A stretch of DNA of 64,000 nt. It comes from Noviherbaspirillum saxi. Lineage in GTDB: Bacteria; Pseudomonadota; Gammaproteobacteria; Burkholderiales; Burkholderiaceae_D. This document shows positions 1 to 8,933 of the stretch, piece after piece. The notes beneath the pieces were generated by a model, which was not told the origin of the DNA, searched no databases, and saw only the letters and a list, made by a program, of their open reading frames with translations. Each line of letters opens with the position of its first letter. The first letter of the stretch is position 1. A program made the translations under genes and the position numbers. Location: contig NZ_QYUO01000002.1 of assembly GCF_003591035.1 (NCBI RefSeq), positions 1,302,001 to 1,366,000 of the forward strand. The letters run 5' to 3'.

Positions 1-317
1 GCGACGACATGCTCAAAGTCAGCGGGCAGTATGTTTCTCCCATTGAAATCGAAAACGTCCTGATCGAACATCCATCAGTGCTTGAATGTGCGGTCGTCGG
101 CAAAACCGATGCCGAAGGCTTGATCAAAACCGCCGCCTATGTGGTGCTCGTCAAAGGTCAATCGGGATCGCCGCAACTGGTGGATGACCTCAAGGCTTTC
201 GTCAAAGGGAAACTCGCGCCGCACAAGTATCCTCGCGACATAGAATTCGTTCCCGAATTGCCGAAGACCGCGACCGGCAAGATCCAGCGCTTCAAGCTGC
301 GCGCCTTACAGGGATGA
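1..317 (+). CDS. Aryl/acyl-CoA ligase, C-terminal end (partial; benzoate-CoA ligase family)
   Basis: Only the last ~105 residues are present; the gene starts left of the window. The reading frame contains DDMLKVSGQYVSPIEIE, the hinge region where the small C-terminal domain of AMP-forming CoA ligases begins, and ends with PKTATGKIQRFKLR, which carries the catalytic lysine of the thioester-forming step. These two motifs match the benzoate-CoA ligase subfamily better than fatty-acid ligases. Family knowledge: the enzyme activates an aromatic acid with ATP and CoA in the cytoplasm. The stop codon lies six bases before the preferred start of the hydrolase gene that follows, so the two are surely one transcript. 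The exact substrate (benzoate, 2-aminobenzoate, hydroxybenzoate) cannot be told from this fragment. Confidence 0.88.
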   Translation, partial: DDMLKVSGQYVSPIEIENVLIEHPSVLECAVVGKTDAEGLIKTAAYVVLVKGQSGSPQLVDDLKAFVKGKLAPHKYPRDIEFVPELPKTATGKIQRFKLRALQG

Positions 318-322
318 TATGC

Positions 323-1129
323 ATGACGACCGAATTGCACCAGCCGCACACCGAATTTGTTGAAATTGTCTGGCGCGAAAAGCCGCTGCATATGGAGTAT
401 CAGTGGGTCGGGGTCAGGGAATCCGCCTATCCGGTTGTGGTATTCCTGCATGAAGGGCTTGGCTCCATCGCACTGTGGAAAGATTTTCCGCAGCGCCTGT
501 GCGAAGCGGCTGGATTGACCGGGCTGGTTTTTTCTCGCTACGGGTACGGCAATTCCACGCCGCGCCCGCATGAAGAACGCTGGCCGGTCGGTTTCATGCA
601 TGCGCAGGCGCATGAAGTTCTGCCGGCGCTGTTTGCAGCGCTGGACATACACAAGCCGTGGCTGTTCGGCCATAGCGACGGCGGCTCGATCGCGCTGCTC
701 TACGCGGCGCGTTTTCCCGACGCAGTGAGCGGAATTGCGGTCGCTGCGCCGCACATCTTTGTCGAGGAGTTGACTATCACCAGCATCGAGCAGGCGCGGG
801 AAACTTATCTGTCCACCGACCTGCGGGCGAAGCTGGGGCGCTATCACGCCGATCCCGATTCCGCGTTCTGGGGCTGGAACAATATCTGGCTCGATCCGGC
901 CTTCCGCGCCTGGAACATAGAAGACGATTTGCCGCAGATTTCCTGCCCCGTACTTGCCATGCAAGGCGAAGATGATGAGTATGGTACGCTAGAGCAGGTT
1001 CGCGGCATCCAGCGTAAAGTGCCGCAGACTCGCCTGCTGGTAGTGCCTCAATGCGGACACTCTCCGCACCGGGACCAGCCCGAAGCGATCATCAAAGAAG
1101 TCGCTCGATTCATCGTCAGTTCGACCTGA
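323..1129 (+). CDS. Alpha/beta-fold hydrolase
   Basis: A 268-residue cytoplasmic alpha/beta hydrolase. The nucleophile elbow GHSDGG (Ser about residue 118), a later acid in GEDDEYG (about 217-218) and a C-terminal CGHSPH histidine (about 246) form a complete catalytic triad. An ATG at 314 overlaps the upstream stop codon, but the ATG at 323 has AGGGA eight bases before it and is preferred. It sits between a CoA-ligase gene and a Liv-type importer, so it probably hydrolyses an ester, lactone or thioester in the same aromatic pathway. Hydrolases of this type are common companions of CoA-dependent aromatic clusters, but the substrate is not predictable from sequence. Confidence 0.85.
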   Translation: MTTELHQPHTEFVEIVWREKPLHMEYQWVGVRESAYPVVVFLHEGLGSIALWKDFPQRLCEAAGLTGLVFSRYGYGNSTPRPHEERWPVGFMHAQAHEVLPALFAALDIHKPWLFGHSDGGSIALLYAARFPDAVSGIAVAAPHIFVEELTITSIEQARETYLSTDLRAKLGRYHADPDSAFWGWNNIWLDPAFRAWNIEDDLPQISCPVLAMQGEDDEYGTLEQVRGIQRKVPQTRLLVVPQCGHSPHRDQPEAIIKEVARFIVSST

Positions 1130-1154
1130 CCGCATTCATCATAAGGAGACAGCC

Positions 1155-2339
1155 GTGAAGTATTTCAGCAAGCCAGCCATCACACTTAGTATCGCTGTTG
1201 CAGTTGCCACGCTATCGACCACACCGCTTGCCGTCGCGCAGTCCCAGGCGCCGATCAAGGTCGGATTCATGCTGCCCGCCACCGGTACCTTTGCCAGTCT
1301 TGGCAACATGATAGAAAACGGATTCAAGCTGTACGTCAATGAACAGGGCGGAAAGCTGGGTGGACGTGAAATTCAGTACTTCAAGGTTGATGACGAATCC
1401 GATCCGGCCAAGGCCACCGATAACGTCAACAAACTGATCAAACGCGATCAGGTTGATGTGCTGGTCGGCACCGTCCATTCCGGCGTCGCGCTTGCCATGG
1501 CCAAGGTCGCACGTGAAACCAATACGCTGCTGATCGTCCCGAATGCCGGCGCGGATGTCATTACGGGGGCGATGTGCGCCAAGAACATCTTCCGCACCTC
1601 GTTTTCCAACTGGCAGCCGGCGTACGCGATGGGCAAGGTCGCGGCGGAGCGCGGCCACAAGAAAGCCATGACGATTACCTGGAACTACGCGGCTGGCACG
1701 GAATCGGTCAAGGGCTTCGCGGAAGCCTTTGAAAAGGGCGGCGGCAAGGTCACGCAAAGCCTGACATTGCCGTTCCCGAACGTTGAATACCAGGCATTGC
1801 TGACAGAAATCGCCTCGCAGAAGCCGGATGCGGTGTATGCATTCTTTGCCGGCGGCGGTGCGGTCAAGTTCGTCAAGGATTACGTCGCGGCCGGACTGAA
1901 CAAGACGATTCCGCTGTACGGTCCGGGCTTCCTCACCGACGGCACTCTTGAAGCGCAAGGCGCGGCCGCACAAGGCATGATCACCACCCTGCACTATGCG
2001 GACAATCTGAATACGCCGCGCGACAATACCTTCCGCCTTAATTTCGCCAAGGCCTACAAGACCAATGCCGACGTCTATGCGGTGCAAGGCTACGACGCTG
2101 CGCAGCTGCTCGCCAGCGGCTTGAAGGCAGTCAATGGCGACATCGGCAAGCGCGACCAGTTGGTGCAAGCCATGCGTAGCACAACAGTCGACAGCCCGCG
2201 CGGCAAGTTCACGCTGTCGCCGGCGCACAATCCGATCCAGGACATCTACCTGCGCGAGGTCAAGGGCAATAACAACGAAGTCAAAGGCGTGGCAATGAAG
2301 GCGCTGGCCGACCCGGCCCGCGGCTGCAAACAGCTTTAA
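1155..2339 (+). CDS. Liv-type ABC transporter, periplasmic substrate-binding protein
   Basis: 394 residues starting at a GTG codon preceded by AAGGAG at 1142-1147. The first ~29 residues form a Sec signal peptide ending in AVAQ. The mature part begins IKVGFMLPATGTFASLG, the usual opening of the type I periplasmic binding fold of the LivK/Peripla_BP_6 family. It is the first gene of a complete importer (binding protein, two permeases, two ATPases). Because it follows a CoA ligase and a hydrolase, it more likely captures an aromatic acid than leucine; that is inferred from context. Confidence 0.93.
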   Translation: MKYFSKPAITLSIAVAVATLSTTPLAVAQSQAPIKVGFMLPATGTFASLGNMIENGFKLYVNEQGGKLGGREIQYFKVDDESDPAKATDNVNKLIKRDQVDVLVGTVHSGVALAMAKVARETNTLLIVPNAGADVITGAMCAKNIFRTSFSNWQPAYAMGKVAAERGHKKAMTITWNYAAGTESVKGFAEAFEKGGGKVTQSLTLPFPNVEYQALLTEIASQKPDAVYAFFAGGGAVKFVKDYVAAGLNKTIPLYGPGFLTDGTLEAQGAAAQGMITTLHYADNLNTPRDNTFRLNFAKAYKTNADVYAVQGYDAAQLLASGLKAVNGDIGKRDQLVQAMRSTTVDSPRGKFTLSPAHNPIQDIYLREVKGNNNEVKGVAMKALADPARGCKQL

Positions 2340-2426
2340 GCCCACCCTCACCGTACTGGCGCGGCTTGCAATGGATCGCAAGGTATTGCAAGCCGCTCCC
2401 TTCCCTTTCACCGAGCAAAGTGTGTG

Positions 2427-3299
2427 ATGGACATTTCGACGTTCCTGGTCCAGTGCCTGAATTCAATCCAGTATGGCTTGCTGCTTTTTCTGGTCGCCAG
2501 CGGATTGACGCTGATCTTCGGCATCATGGGCGTGATCAATCTGGCGCACGGCAGCTTTTACATGATCGGCGCCTACCTGGCGTTTTCCATCGCGCCGTTT
2601 TTCGGCAATCATTTCATCGCCATGCTGCTGGCCGGCGTCGCCTTGTCGGCCCTGTTCGGCTTCTTCCTTGAGTGGATCTTCTTCAGTTACCTGTACCAGC
2701 GTGATCACTTGCAGCAGGTACTGATGACCTATGCGCTAATCCTGGTATTCGAAGAGTTGCGCAGCATCCTCGTCGGCAACGACGTGCACGGCGTCAAGGC
2801 GCCTGACTGGTTGTCCGGCGGCGTGTCGCTGGGCGGCATCATGACTTATCCAATCTATAACCTGTTTGCCTCCGCCGCCTGCATCGTCGTTGCGATCGGC
2901 CTGTACCTTGTCGTCAACCGCACGCGCCTGGGCATGATGATCCGGGCCGGCGCAAGCAATCGCGACATGGTGCGCGGGCTGGGCATCAACATTCGCCTGC
3001 TGTACCGCATCGTGTTTGCAGCAGGCGTCGCGCTGGCCGCGCTGGCGGGCATGATCGCCGCGCCGATGGCCTCGGTATACCCGGGGATGGGCGGGCATGT
3101 ACTGATCGTATGTTTTGTCGTGGTCGTGATCGGCGGCATCGGCTCCATATCCGGTGCGCTCATCGCTTCGCTGCTGGTGGGCTTTGTCGATACCTTCGGC
3201 AAAGTCTTTTTCGCCCAGTTGAGCGGCATCGGCATTTATGTGCTGATGGCGATTATTTTGATCTGGCGTCCGGAAGGCCTGCGCAGCAAAGGATACTAA
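2427..3299 (+). CDS. Liv-type ABC transporter permease (LivH-like)
   Basis: About 290 residues of mostly hydrophobic helices, typical of inner-membrane LivH proteins (about eight segments). The motif GLTLIFGIMGVINLAHGSFYMIGAY near the N-terminus is the conserved LivH start, and VVVVIGGIGSISGA near the C-terminus is the conserved coupling region. A GTG three bases earlier (2424) is an alternative start. It lies between the binding protein and the LivM-like permease, which begins four bases after its stop, so it belongs to the same operon. Confidence 0.93.
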   Translation: MDISTFLVQCLNSIQYGLLLFLVASGLTLIFGIMGVINLAHGSFYMIGAYLAFSIAPFFGNHFIAMLLAGVALSALFGFFLEWIFFSYLYQRDHLQQVLMTYALILVFEELRSILVGNDVHGVKAPDWLSGGVSLGGIMTYPIYNLFASAACIVVAIGLYLVVNRTRLGMMIRAGASNRDMVRGLGINIRLLYRIVFAAGVALAALAGMIAAPMASVYPGMGGHVLIVCFVVVVIGGIGSISGALIASLLVGFVDTFGKVFFAQLSGIGIYVLMAIILIWRPEGLRSKGY

Positions 3300-3302
3300 G
3301 TC

Positions 3303-4364
3303 ATGGGCACTTCCATTGCCGCAACCAATGCCGTGATGCCGGGTGCCACGCCCCGCTTCGGATGGCTTGCTCCGCTGGCGGTCCTCGTCATCCTGGCTGT
3401 CCTGCCGATGTTTCTGTCATCGTATTCTCAGGACCTGGCGGTCAAGATCATCATCTATGCAGTCTTCGCACTCAGCCTGGAATTGCTGGTCGGCACCACC
3501 GGTCTTGTCAGTCTCGGCCACGCCGCCTTCTTCGGCATCGCGGCCTATGTCACCGGCCTTGCGTCGCCCGAAGCGGAAGCCGGTTCGATACTTGTGCTGC
3601 TTCCGTTGGCCATTCTGATCGCAGGCGCCTATGCGCTGGTGGTCGGAGCGCTCAGCCTGCGCACCAAGGGTGTCTATTTCATCATGGTCACGCTGGCCTT
3701 TGCGCAGATGGCCTACTACGTATTTCATGACACCCCGATCGGCGGCGGCAGTGATGGCATGTATCTCACGCTGCGGCCGGCATTGGCGCTCGGAACCACC
3801 ACACTGATCGACCTGGACAATGCGCGCCATCTCTATTTCATGGCGCTGGGTGCACTGGTCTTCACCTTCGGCCTGCTCGCGCTGGTGCAGCGCTCTCGCT
3901 TCGGCCATGCGCTGGCCGGCATTCGCGTCAATGAACAGCGCATGCGGGCGGCCGGCTTCCAGACTTACTGGTATAAGCTCGCCGCCTTTGTGCTTGCCGG
4001 CATGCTTGCAGCTCTCGCCGGATTTCTGATGGCGGCAAAGAACGGCGTGGTCAATCCAGAAATGCTGTCATGGCATGAATCGGGCGCCGTGCTGCTGATG
4101 ATCATTCTCGGCGGCCTCGGTTCGCTGCGCGGTGCGGTGATCGGCGCAATGGCATTCGTGCTGTTGAAGGAGTTTTATTCATCGGAAGCCATATTCGGTG
4201 ACTTTGCCGCACGCTGGCAGTTGACGCTGGGTCTGACCATGATTTTCTTCGTTGCGCTTTTGCCCAAGGGATTGATCGGCCTGTCATCGCTCGGTAAGCG
4301 CTTCGGACGTGCATCGGCAGGCAGGCCCGCGACCGAAGAGCAAGCTGAGGGAGCGGATAAATGA
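3303..4364 (+). CDS. Liv-type ABC transporter permease (LivM-like)
   Basis: 353-residue polytopic permease. VSLGHAAFFGIAAYVTG near residues 65-81 and ILGGLGSLRGAVIGA late in the protein are LivM hallmarks. It forms the second half of the channel with the preceding LivH-like protein. The C-terminus carries a hydrophilic tail of about 25 residues. Its stop overlaps the start of the following ATPase gene (ATGA), which indicates translational coupling. Confidence 0.93.
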   Translation: MGTSIAATNAVMPGATPRFGWLAPLAVLVILAVLPMFLSSYSQDLAVKIIIYAVFALSLELLVGTTGLVSLGHAAFFGIAAYVTGLASPEAEAGSILVLLPLAILIAGAYALVVGALSLRTKGVYFIMVTLAFAQMAYYVFHDTPIGGGSDGMYLTLRPALALGTTTLIDLDNARHLYFMALGALVFTFGLLALVQRSRFGHALAGIRVNEQRMRAAGFQTYWYKLAAFVLAGMLAALAGFLMAAKNGVVNPEMLSWHESGAVLLMIILGGLGSLRGAVIGAMAFVLLKEFYSSEAIFGDFAARWQLTLGLTMIFFVALLPKGLIGLSSLGKRFGRASAGRPATEEQAEGADK

Positions 4365-5122
4365 CTATCGACGCGACAGGCGGAGCACTGCTTCAGGCGA
4401 GCGGCCTCACCCGACGTTTCGGCGGCCTGAAGGCAGTCAATAACGTGTCGGTGGATCTGCATGCTGGCGAAGTGCATGCGGTCATCGGGACCAATGGCGC
4501 GGGGAAATCGACGCTGATCAACATGTTGTCCGGAGAAATTGCCGTATCGAGCGGGACGATACTTCTCAAGGGGACCGACATTACGCATCTATCCCAGCCC
4601 AAACGCGCACGCTGGGGCATAGGCCGCAGCTATCAACGCACCACAATCTTTCCAACCTTTACCGTGCTGGAGAATTGCCGCCTGGCCGCGCAGGCAGCCT
4701 ATCAGCGATCCTGGGCCATATGGGAATCGGCCGGACGCTGCGAGCAGAGCACCGCCGTTGCGCGCCGCGCGCTCGATGACGCCGGTCTGGGAGATGCCGG
4801 CCATCTGCCGGCGGGCAGCATGAGCCACGGCAAGAAGCGGCAGCTGGAGATCGCCATGTGTCTGGCCACCGCGCCGCAGGTGCTGCTGCTCGACGAGCCG
4901 CTGGCCGGCATGGGTGCGGAAGAAACCGAGCGCATGCTTGCATTGCTGCAGAACCTCAAGCGCTCCCATGCCATCCTGCTGGTCGAGCATGACATGGACG
5001 CGGTGTTTCGTGTTGCCGATCGCATTACCGTCATGGTCAACGGCGAAGTCATCGCCAGCGATGTGCCTTCCGCCATCCGCAGCAATCCCGATGTGCAGGT
5101 CGCCTATTTGGGCGAGCATTGA
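4361..5122 (+). CDS. Liv-type ABC transporter ATP-binding protein (LivG-like)
   Basis: 253-residue ABC ATPase. Walker A is GTNGAGKST, the signature region reads MSHGKKRQ (a variant of the usual LSGGQ, as is common in LivG), Walker B is VLLLDEPLAG, and the switch histidine lies in LLVEHDMD. The start overlaps the LivM stop by four bases. It is one of the two ATPases that power the five-component importer. Confidence 0.93.
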   Translation: MTIDATGGALLQASGLTRRFGGLKAVNNVSVDLHAGEVHAVIGTNGAGKSTLINMLSGEIAVSSGTILLKGTDITHLSQPKRARWGIGRSYQRTTIFPTFTVLENCRLAAQAAYQRSWAIWESAGRCEQSTAVARRALDDAGLGDAGHLPAGSMSHGKKRQLEIAMCLATAPQVLLLDEPLAGMGAEETERMLALLQNLKRSHAILLVEHDMDAVFRVADRITVMVNGEVIASDVPSAIRSNPDVQVAYLGEH

Positions 5123-5135
5123 TTCCGAGGCTGTA

Positions 5136-5837
5136 GTGCTACAGATAAAAACACTCAACACCTACTACGGCGACAGCCATATCCTGCATGGCGTGGATCT
5201 GGATATCCCGCGCGGCAAGACGGTTGGTCTGCTCGGCAGAAACGGCATGGGCAAAACCACCTTGATCCGCTCGCTGATGGGATATGTTCCCGCCGCCTCC
5301 GGTTCGGTCTCATGGCTAGGCAAGGCTGTTACCGGTCAGCCACCGGAAAAAATGGCAAGGCTGGGAATAGGTTATGTCCCCGAAGGACGAGGCATCTTCC
5401 CCAATCTCTCGGTACGCGAAAATCTGCTCATGAGCGCCCGCCCGGGACCAACGGGCCGGCATGACTGGACCTACGACAGGGTACTCGACATTTTTCCGCG
5501 CCTGAAGGAAAGACTGGATCATGGCGGGCAGCAGTTGTCCGGCGGCGAACAGCAAATGCTGTCGATAGGACGCGCATTGATGACCAACCCCGACCTCCTG
5601 ATTCTCGACGAGGCCACCGAAGGTCTTGCGCCGTTGATCGTGCAGGAAATCTGGCGCGTGATCGCAACGATACGCGCAACCGGTATCAGCGCGTTGATCG
5701 TCGACCGCAATTATCGCGCGGTGCTGGAACACACCGATTCGGCGGTGCTGCTTGAGAAAGGCCGCGTTGTGCTGCAAGGCGAATCGAACGCCTTGCTCGG
5801 CACACCGCAAGAGCTGGCGAGATATCTGGGCGTGTAA
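5136..5837 (+). CDS. Liv-type ABC transporter ATP-binding protein (LivF-like)
   Basis: About 233 residues. Walker A GRNGMGKTT, signature LSGGEQQ and Walker B LLILDEATEGLAP are intact. The frame is open far upstream (to 4914), but that part overlaps livG in another frame and has no LivF similarity. The GTG at 5136, giving MLQIKTLNTYYGDSHIL with GAGG just before it, is the natural start and lies 13 bases after the LivG stop. It is the last gene of the importer; no clear hairpin terminator follows. Confidence 0.9.
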   Translation: MLQIKTLNTYYGDSHILHGVDLDIPRGKTVGLLGRNGMGKTTLIRSLMGYVPAASGSVSWLGKAVTGQPPEKMARLGIGYVPEGRGIFPNLSVRENLLMSARPGPTGRHDWTYDRVLDIFPRLKERLDHGGQQLSGGEQQMLSIGRALMTNPDLLILDEATEGLAPLIVQEIWRVIATIRATGISALIVDRNYRAVLEHTDSAVLLEKGRVVLQGESNALLGTPQELARYLGV

Positions 5838-5909
5838 TACACACCCCGCCATGTATATGCTTGAAGAGCGGTCGGCATCCACTCTTGCTCTTACTGAAAG
5901 AGGCCTTCC

Positions 5910-6947
5910 ATGAAAGCTGCATATATTACCGGTCACGGTGGCAACGAAGTAGTGGAGATTGGCGAGCGCCCTGATCCCATCCGCCGTCCGGGCGAGGTAC
6001 TGGTGCGTATGCATACAGCGACGCTTAACCGGGTGGACTTGTACATGCGGGACAGCGGCGCCGGCATTACGCATAGCCTGCCTCAAATCATGGGACTCGA
6101 CGGCGCGGGCATGGTCGAGGAAACCGATGCCGGGGAACGCAATCTGCATCCCGGCCAGCGCGTCGTGATTCATCCGGCCACCTGTTGCGGCAGATGCGAA
6201 TTTTGCCAACGCGGAGACATCGTTCTTTGCCGGTCGGTACGCTACCTTGGCGAGCACTGCGACGGCACGCTTGCAGAATATGTCGCCTTACCCGCATCTA
6301 ATGTATTTCCCATGCCTGACGCGCTGGATTTCTCCGAGGCTGCAACACTGGGCGTCACCTATCTGACCGCATGGCGGATGTTGTTCAGCAAGGCCCGCGT
6401 CAAGCCTTGGGAAACGGTGCTCATCTTCGGCATCGGCGGCGGCGTATCGCTTGCCGCTTTACAGTTAACCAAGATGACCGGCGCCAGAACCATCGTCACG
6501 TCGCGTGATGATGAAAAGCTTAAACGCGCGTTGTCGGTGGGTGCCGATCATGCAATCAACAGCGCGTCGCAGGATGTATCCAAGACAGTGATGGAACTGA
6601 CATCGGGGCGCGGCGTGGATGTGGTTATCGAAAACGTCGGTCAGGCAGTGTGGTCCAGTGCGCTGAAATCCCTGGTTCGCGGAGGACGCCTGGTCACATG
6701 CGGAGCAACGAGCGGCGACCAGCCGCCTGCGGATCTGCGCCGGGTATTCATCCGGCAGCTTGAGATACTCGGTTCGACACTCGGAAATTTCAGCGAGTTT
6801 GCCGATCTGCTGAGCTTTGTGAAGCACACATCGTTGCGCCCTGTTGTGTCATCGCGCTATGAACTGGATGAGATTCATGCGGCGCTGGACCATCTTGAAT
6901 CGGGCAGGCAGTTTGGAAAGGTGGCGATCGAGATCAGCGCGGCATAA
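5910..6947 (+). CDS. Medium-chain dehydrogenase/reductase (zinc-alcohol-dehydrogenase-like, quinone reductase type)
   Basis: 345 residues with an N-terminal GroES-like domain and a C-terminal Rossmann domain (LIFGIGGGVSLAALQL about 140-155). Four cysteines (about 93, 96, 99, 107; CGRCEFCQRGDIVLC) would bind the structural zinc, but the usual catalytic-zinc cysteine near residue 40 is absent (TLNRVDLYMRD). It is therefore more likely a zinc-independent NAD(P)H reductase or dehydrogenase than a classical alcohol dehydrogenase. It follows the importer on the same strand after about 70 bases with GAAAGAGG upstream of the ATG, so it may be co-transcribed. The substrate is unknown. Confidence 0.82.
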   Translation: MKAAYITGHGGNEVVEIGERPDPIRRPGEVLVRMHTATLNRVDLYMRDSGAGITHSLPQIMGLDGAGMVEETDAGERNLHPGQRVVIHPATCCGRCEFCQRGDIVLCRSVRYLGEHCDGTLAEYVALPASNVFPMPDALDFSEAATLGVTYLTAWRMLFSKARVKPWETVLIFGIGGGVSLAALQLTKMTGARTIVTSRDDEKLKRALSVGADHAINSASQDVSKTVMELTSGRGVDVVIENVGQAVWSSALKSLVRGGRLVTCGATSGDQPPADLRRVFIRQLEILGSTLGNFSEFADLLSFVKHTSLRPVVSSRYELDEIHAALDHLESGRQFGKVAIEISAA

Positions 6948-7117
6948 TTTCTTGCTCAAGACGATGGAATCCAGGGCCGCTCAGCCGGGGTTCTCAAGAC
7001 AGAAATTCGCGGGCGCGATTGACTTCAGTCATCGCCGCAAAGCGGCTACCGGAATGAAATAACTCTGTTTCTCGATACTTTATTTGCCGTGCCTTAGTAT
7101 CTTTGGTCTCGTATTTG

Positions 7118-7609
7118 TTAGACCGAAAATTTCTGCCACTGCACTACTTCGCCTGAGTGTTTCGCGAGAAATCGCTGCATCCGTAGAAAACGCCGGCGTG
7201 TTTGCCAGTCGAATATTCGCTTGACGATTGGCTCCAGCAGCCAAGATAAGTAACGGGGGCCGGCCCGAAAGGTATAGGTGTAAATCATGATCGAGCGATT
7301 GATCCCGACAGGTCGATGTTTCATTGACGCAGCCCAACTCGTAAAGGGAAACGAATGTCCGATCATGGTGGCTGCGGCGACCCGCGGGCGATCAAAGGAC
7401 ACAAACCTGGTACGCATTGATAAACCGCGAACCCAGCCGCCGCCGGCATTTTCTGTTTCAGCGCCGACATAGGGACAAGGCGCGCCATCTATCACTCTAA
7501 CGTCCTGTACCAGCGAGTCCCATCGGAAGCGCCAGCAGTGATAATGAAACGCGTCGAATACTACGTCCGATGAAGCAGGTATATCGAATTCAAAACGATC
7601 ATGCACCAT
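7118..7609 (-). CDS. SRPBCC (START/polyketide cyclase-like) family protein
   Basis: About 163 residues. The opening HDRFEFDIPASSDVVFDAFHYHCWRFRWDSLV resembles the first strand and helices of SRPBCC small-ligand-binding proteins (helix-grip fold). The ATG at 7609 has GGGAG nine bases ahead and is preferred to an ATG at 7630. It overlaps the end of the upstream saccharopine-dehydrogenase-like gene by 11 bases, so the two are translationally coupled. No signal peptide is seen. Function unknown; such proteins bind or transform hydrophobic ligands. Confidence 0.65.
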   Translation of the reverse strand: MVHDRFEFDIPASSDVVFDAFHYHCWRFRWDSLVQDVRVIDGAPCPYVGAETENAGGGWVRGLSMRTRFVSFDRPRVAAATMIGHSFPFTSWAASMKHRPVGINRSIMIYTYTFRAGPRYLSWLLEPIVKRIFDWQTRRRFLRMQRFLAKHSGEVVQWQKFSV

Positions 7610-8738
7610 GCGCATTAACTCCCGGCACAATATCCGTAATCATATTCCAGCGCGCGAATTCAGGTTCGAAATCGGCTAATGCCAGCGTTCCCATACTGGT
7701 ATGGGCGCCGGGTAAGTTCAGTTCGCCGCATGCGAGGCGTTCGGCCAGAAGAATGGCGGCCATGCAGGGAATCTCGGGACCGTGGTCGTCATCAGCGGCG
7801 ATATGCCATTCGCAGCGTGTCGACTCACCGTTAGCGCCGCGTCCGGAAACGCTAACGGCCATGCCGCCCAAGGACGAACCAAAACCGTTCAATCCGTTGG
7901 CTACGCGATGGAATAGTTTCGCATAGCGTTCCGGCCGTCGCACAAGTCGGGCGCGCCGAAATCCCGCGACGAATGCAAGCGCACGCTGGGTCAAGCCTAT
8001 TTCCAGAGCCGCGCGAAACATCACATTCTGCACGCCTGGGTAACGCTCAGGCAAGAGCTCCAGATCGGGAATGTCACAGAGCGATCCAAGGCGCGGACGC
8101 AAGCGCAAAAACTCAACCCGCGCGGGTGCGGCCCAACCGTAGCGCGTCTGCCATCTGCCGTTTTCCCATACTTCAATCGGAGCACCACAGTAATTCAGTA
8201 TGGCGGCGAGCGTCGTTACTCCACGTGGTGCCGACTGCGCCGGTGCAATACAAAAGTTTATCGTTTGAATTCCCTGCCATCCTTTGGTCAACTCATCAAC
8301 CACGGCGGTGGACAAAGCAGGTACGGTGCTGGCTCCGGTGATCGCCGTTTTATCTTGTCGGCGAAATGCGGTATCCAGTTTGCGAGGGAAATCACATACG
8401 AAGCGCCGACCATCGGCAAGATCGATATAGTGTGCGCCAGCGGCAGCGACGGCAAGCGGTACCTCGTATCCTTGCTGCTGAAATGGCCCGGCGGTGTGTA
8501 TCACTAACTCCGCACCCAATGAACGCAGTTGTTGCGCCAGATCGGGGCAGCTTATGTCTATTCGAGCGCCGCGCGTTCGCGCACCCAACTCCGCGGCAAA
8601 CATTTCCGCCCGTTCCTTGTCGCGCCCGGCAATGACAAGGTCGATATCGGCGCAACGACCGAGCGCCCGACAAATGCGTGCGCCAAAATTTCCATACCCG
8701 CCTAGAACGACTGTCCGCAATCGGATCTCCCGCCACAA
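7599..8738 (-). CDS. Saccharopine-dehydrogenase-like NAD(P)-binding oxidoreductase
   Basis: 379 residues. The N-terminus VVLGGYGNFGARICRALG is a Rossmann dinucleotide-binding loop of the saccharopine dehydrogenase NADP-binding family, followed by VIHTAGPFQQQGYEVPLAVAAAG, typical of the trans-acting enoyl-reductase/SDH-like subgroup. The C-terminal part is not recognisable beyond family level. The pairing and overlap with an SRPBCC protein suggest both act on one hydrophobic or aromatic substrate; that is inference. Confidence 0.75.
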   Translation of the reverse strand: MWREIRLRTVVLGGYGNFGARICRALGRCADIDLVIAGRDKERAEMFAAELGARTRGARIDISCPDLAQQLRSLGAELVIHTAGPFQQQGYEVPLAVAAAGAHYIDLADGRRFVCDFPRKLDTAFRRQDKTAITGASTVPALSTAVVDELTKGWQGIQTINFCIAPAQSAPRGVTTLAAILNYCGAPIEVWENGRWQTRYGWAAPARVEFLRLRPRLGSLCDIPDLELLPERYPGVQNVMFRAALEIGLTQRALAFVAGFRRARLVRRPERYAKLFHRVANGLNGFGSSLGGMAVSVSGRGANGESTRCEWHIAADDDHGPEIPCMAAILLAERLACGELNLPGAHTSMGTLALADFEPEFARWNMITDIVPGVNAHGA

Positions 8739-8933
8739 AATTAATTGCCGCTCATTATAGGACTGAGGAGTAGCCTCTTAGCAATGCGTTGCAAACCGTC
8801 CTCTCACTTTGGCAGTTCCAATTCACTTCTGCGCCGCTCCCAGCATGGCCGAGCATGCCCTCCTGCATGCATCTGTCTTCACCATTAGAATGGGATCCAG
8901 AAATTTTTTTCATTCTATCTGCCAAGGACCGAT

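Noticed and set aside
1141..1154. The 14-base leader ATAAGGAGACAGCC before the first binding-protein gene is identical to the one before paaK (minus strand, 26516-26529)
   Set aside because: It is mostly a Shine-Dalgarno sequence; probably coincidence or shared translational optimum, not a regulatory element.
1212..2411. A ~400-residue antisense frame opposite the first binding-protein gene
   Set aside because: Arises from codon periodicity of the real gene; no protein family features.
4914..5135. Extended N-terminus of the LivF-like ATPase
   Set aside because: This part overlaps livG in another frame and does not look like an ATPase; the GTG at 5136 begins the conserved sequence.
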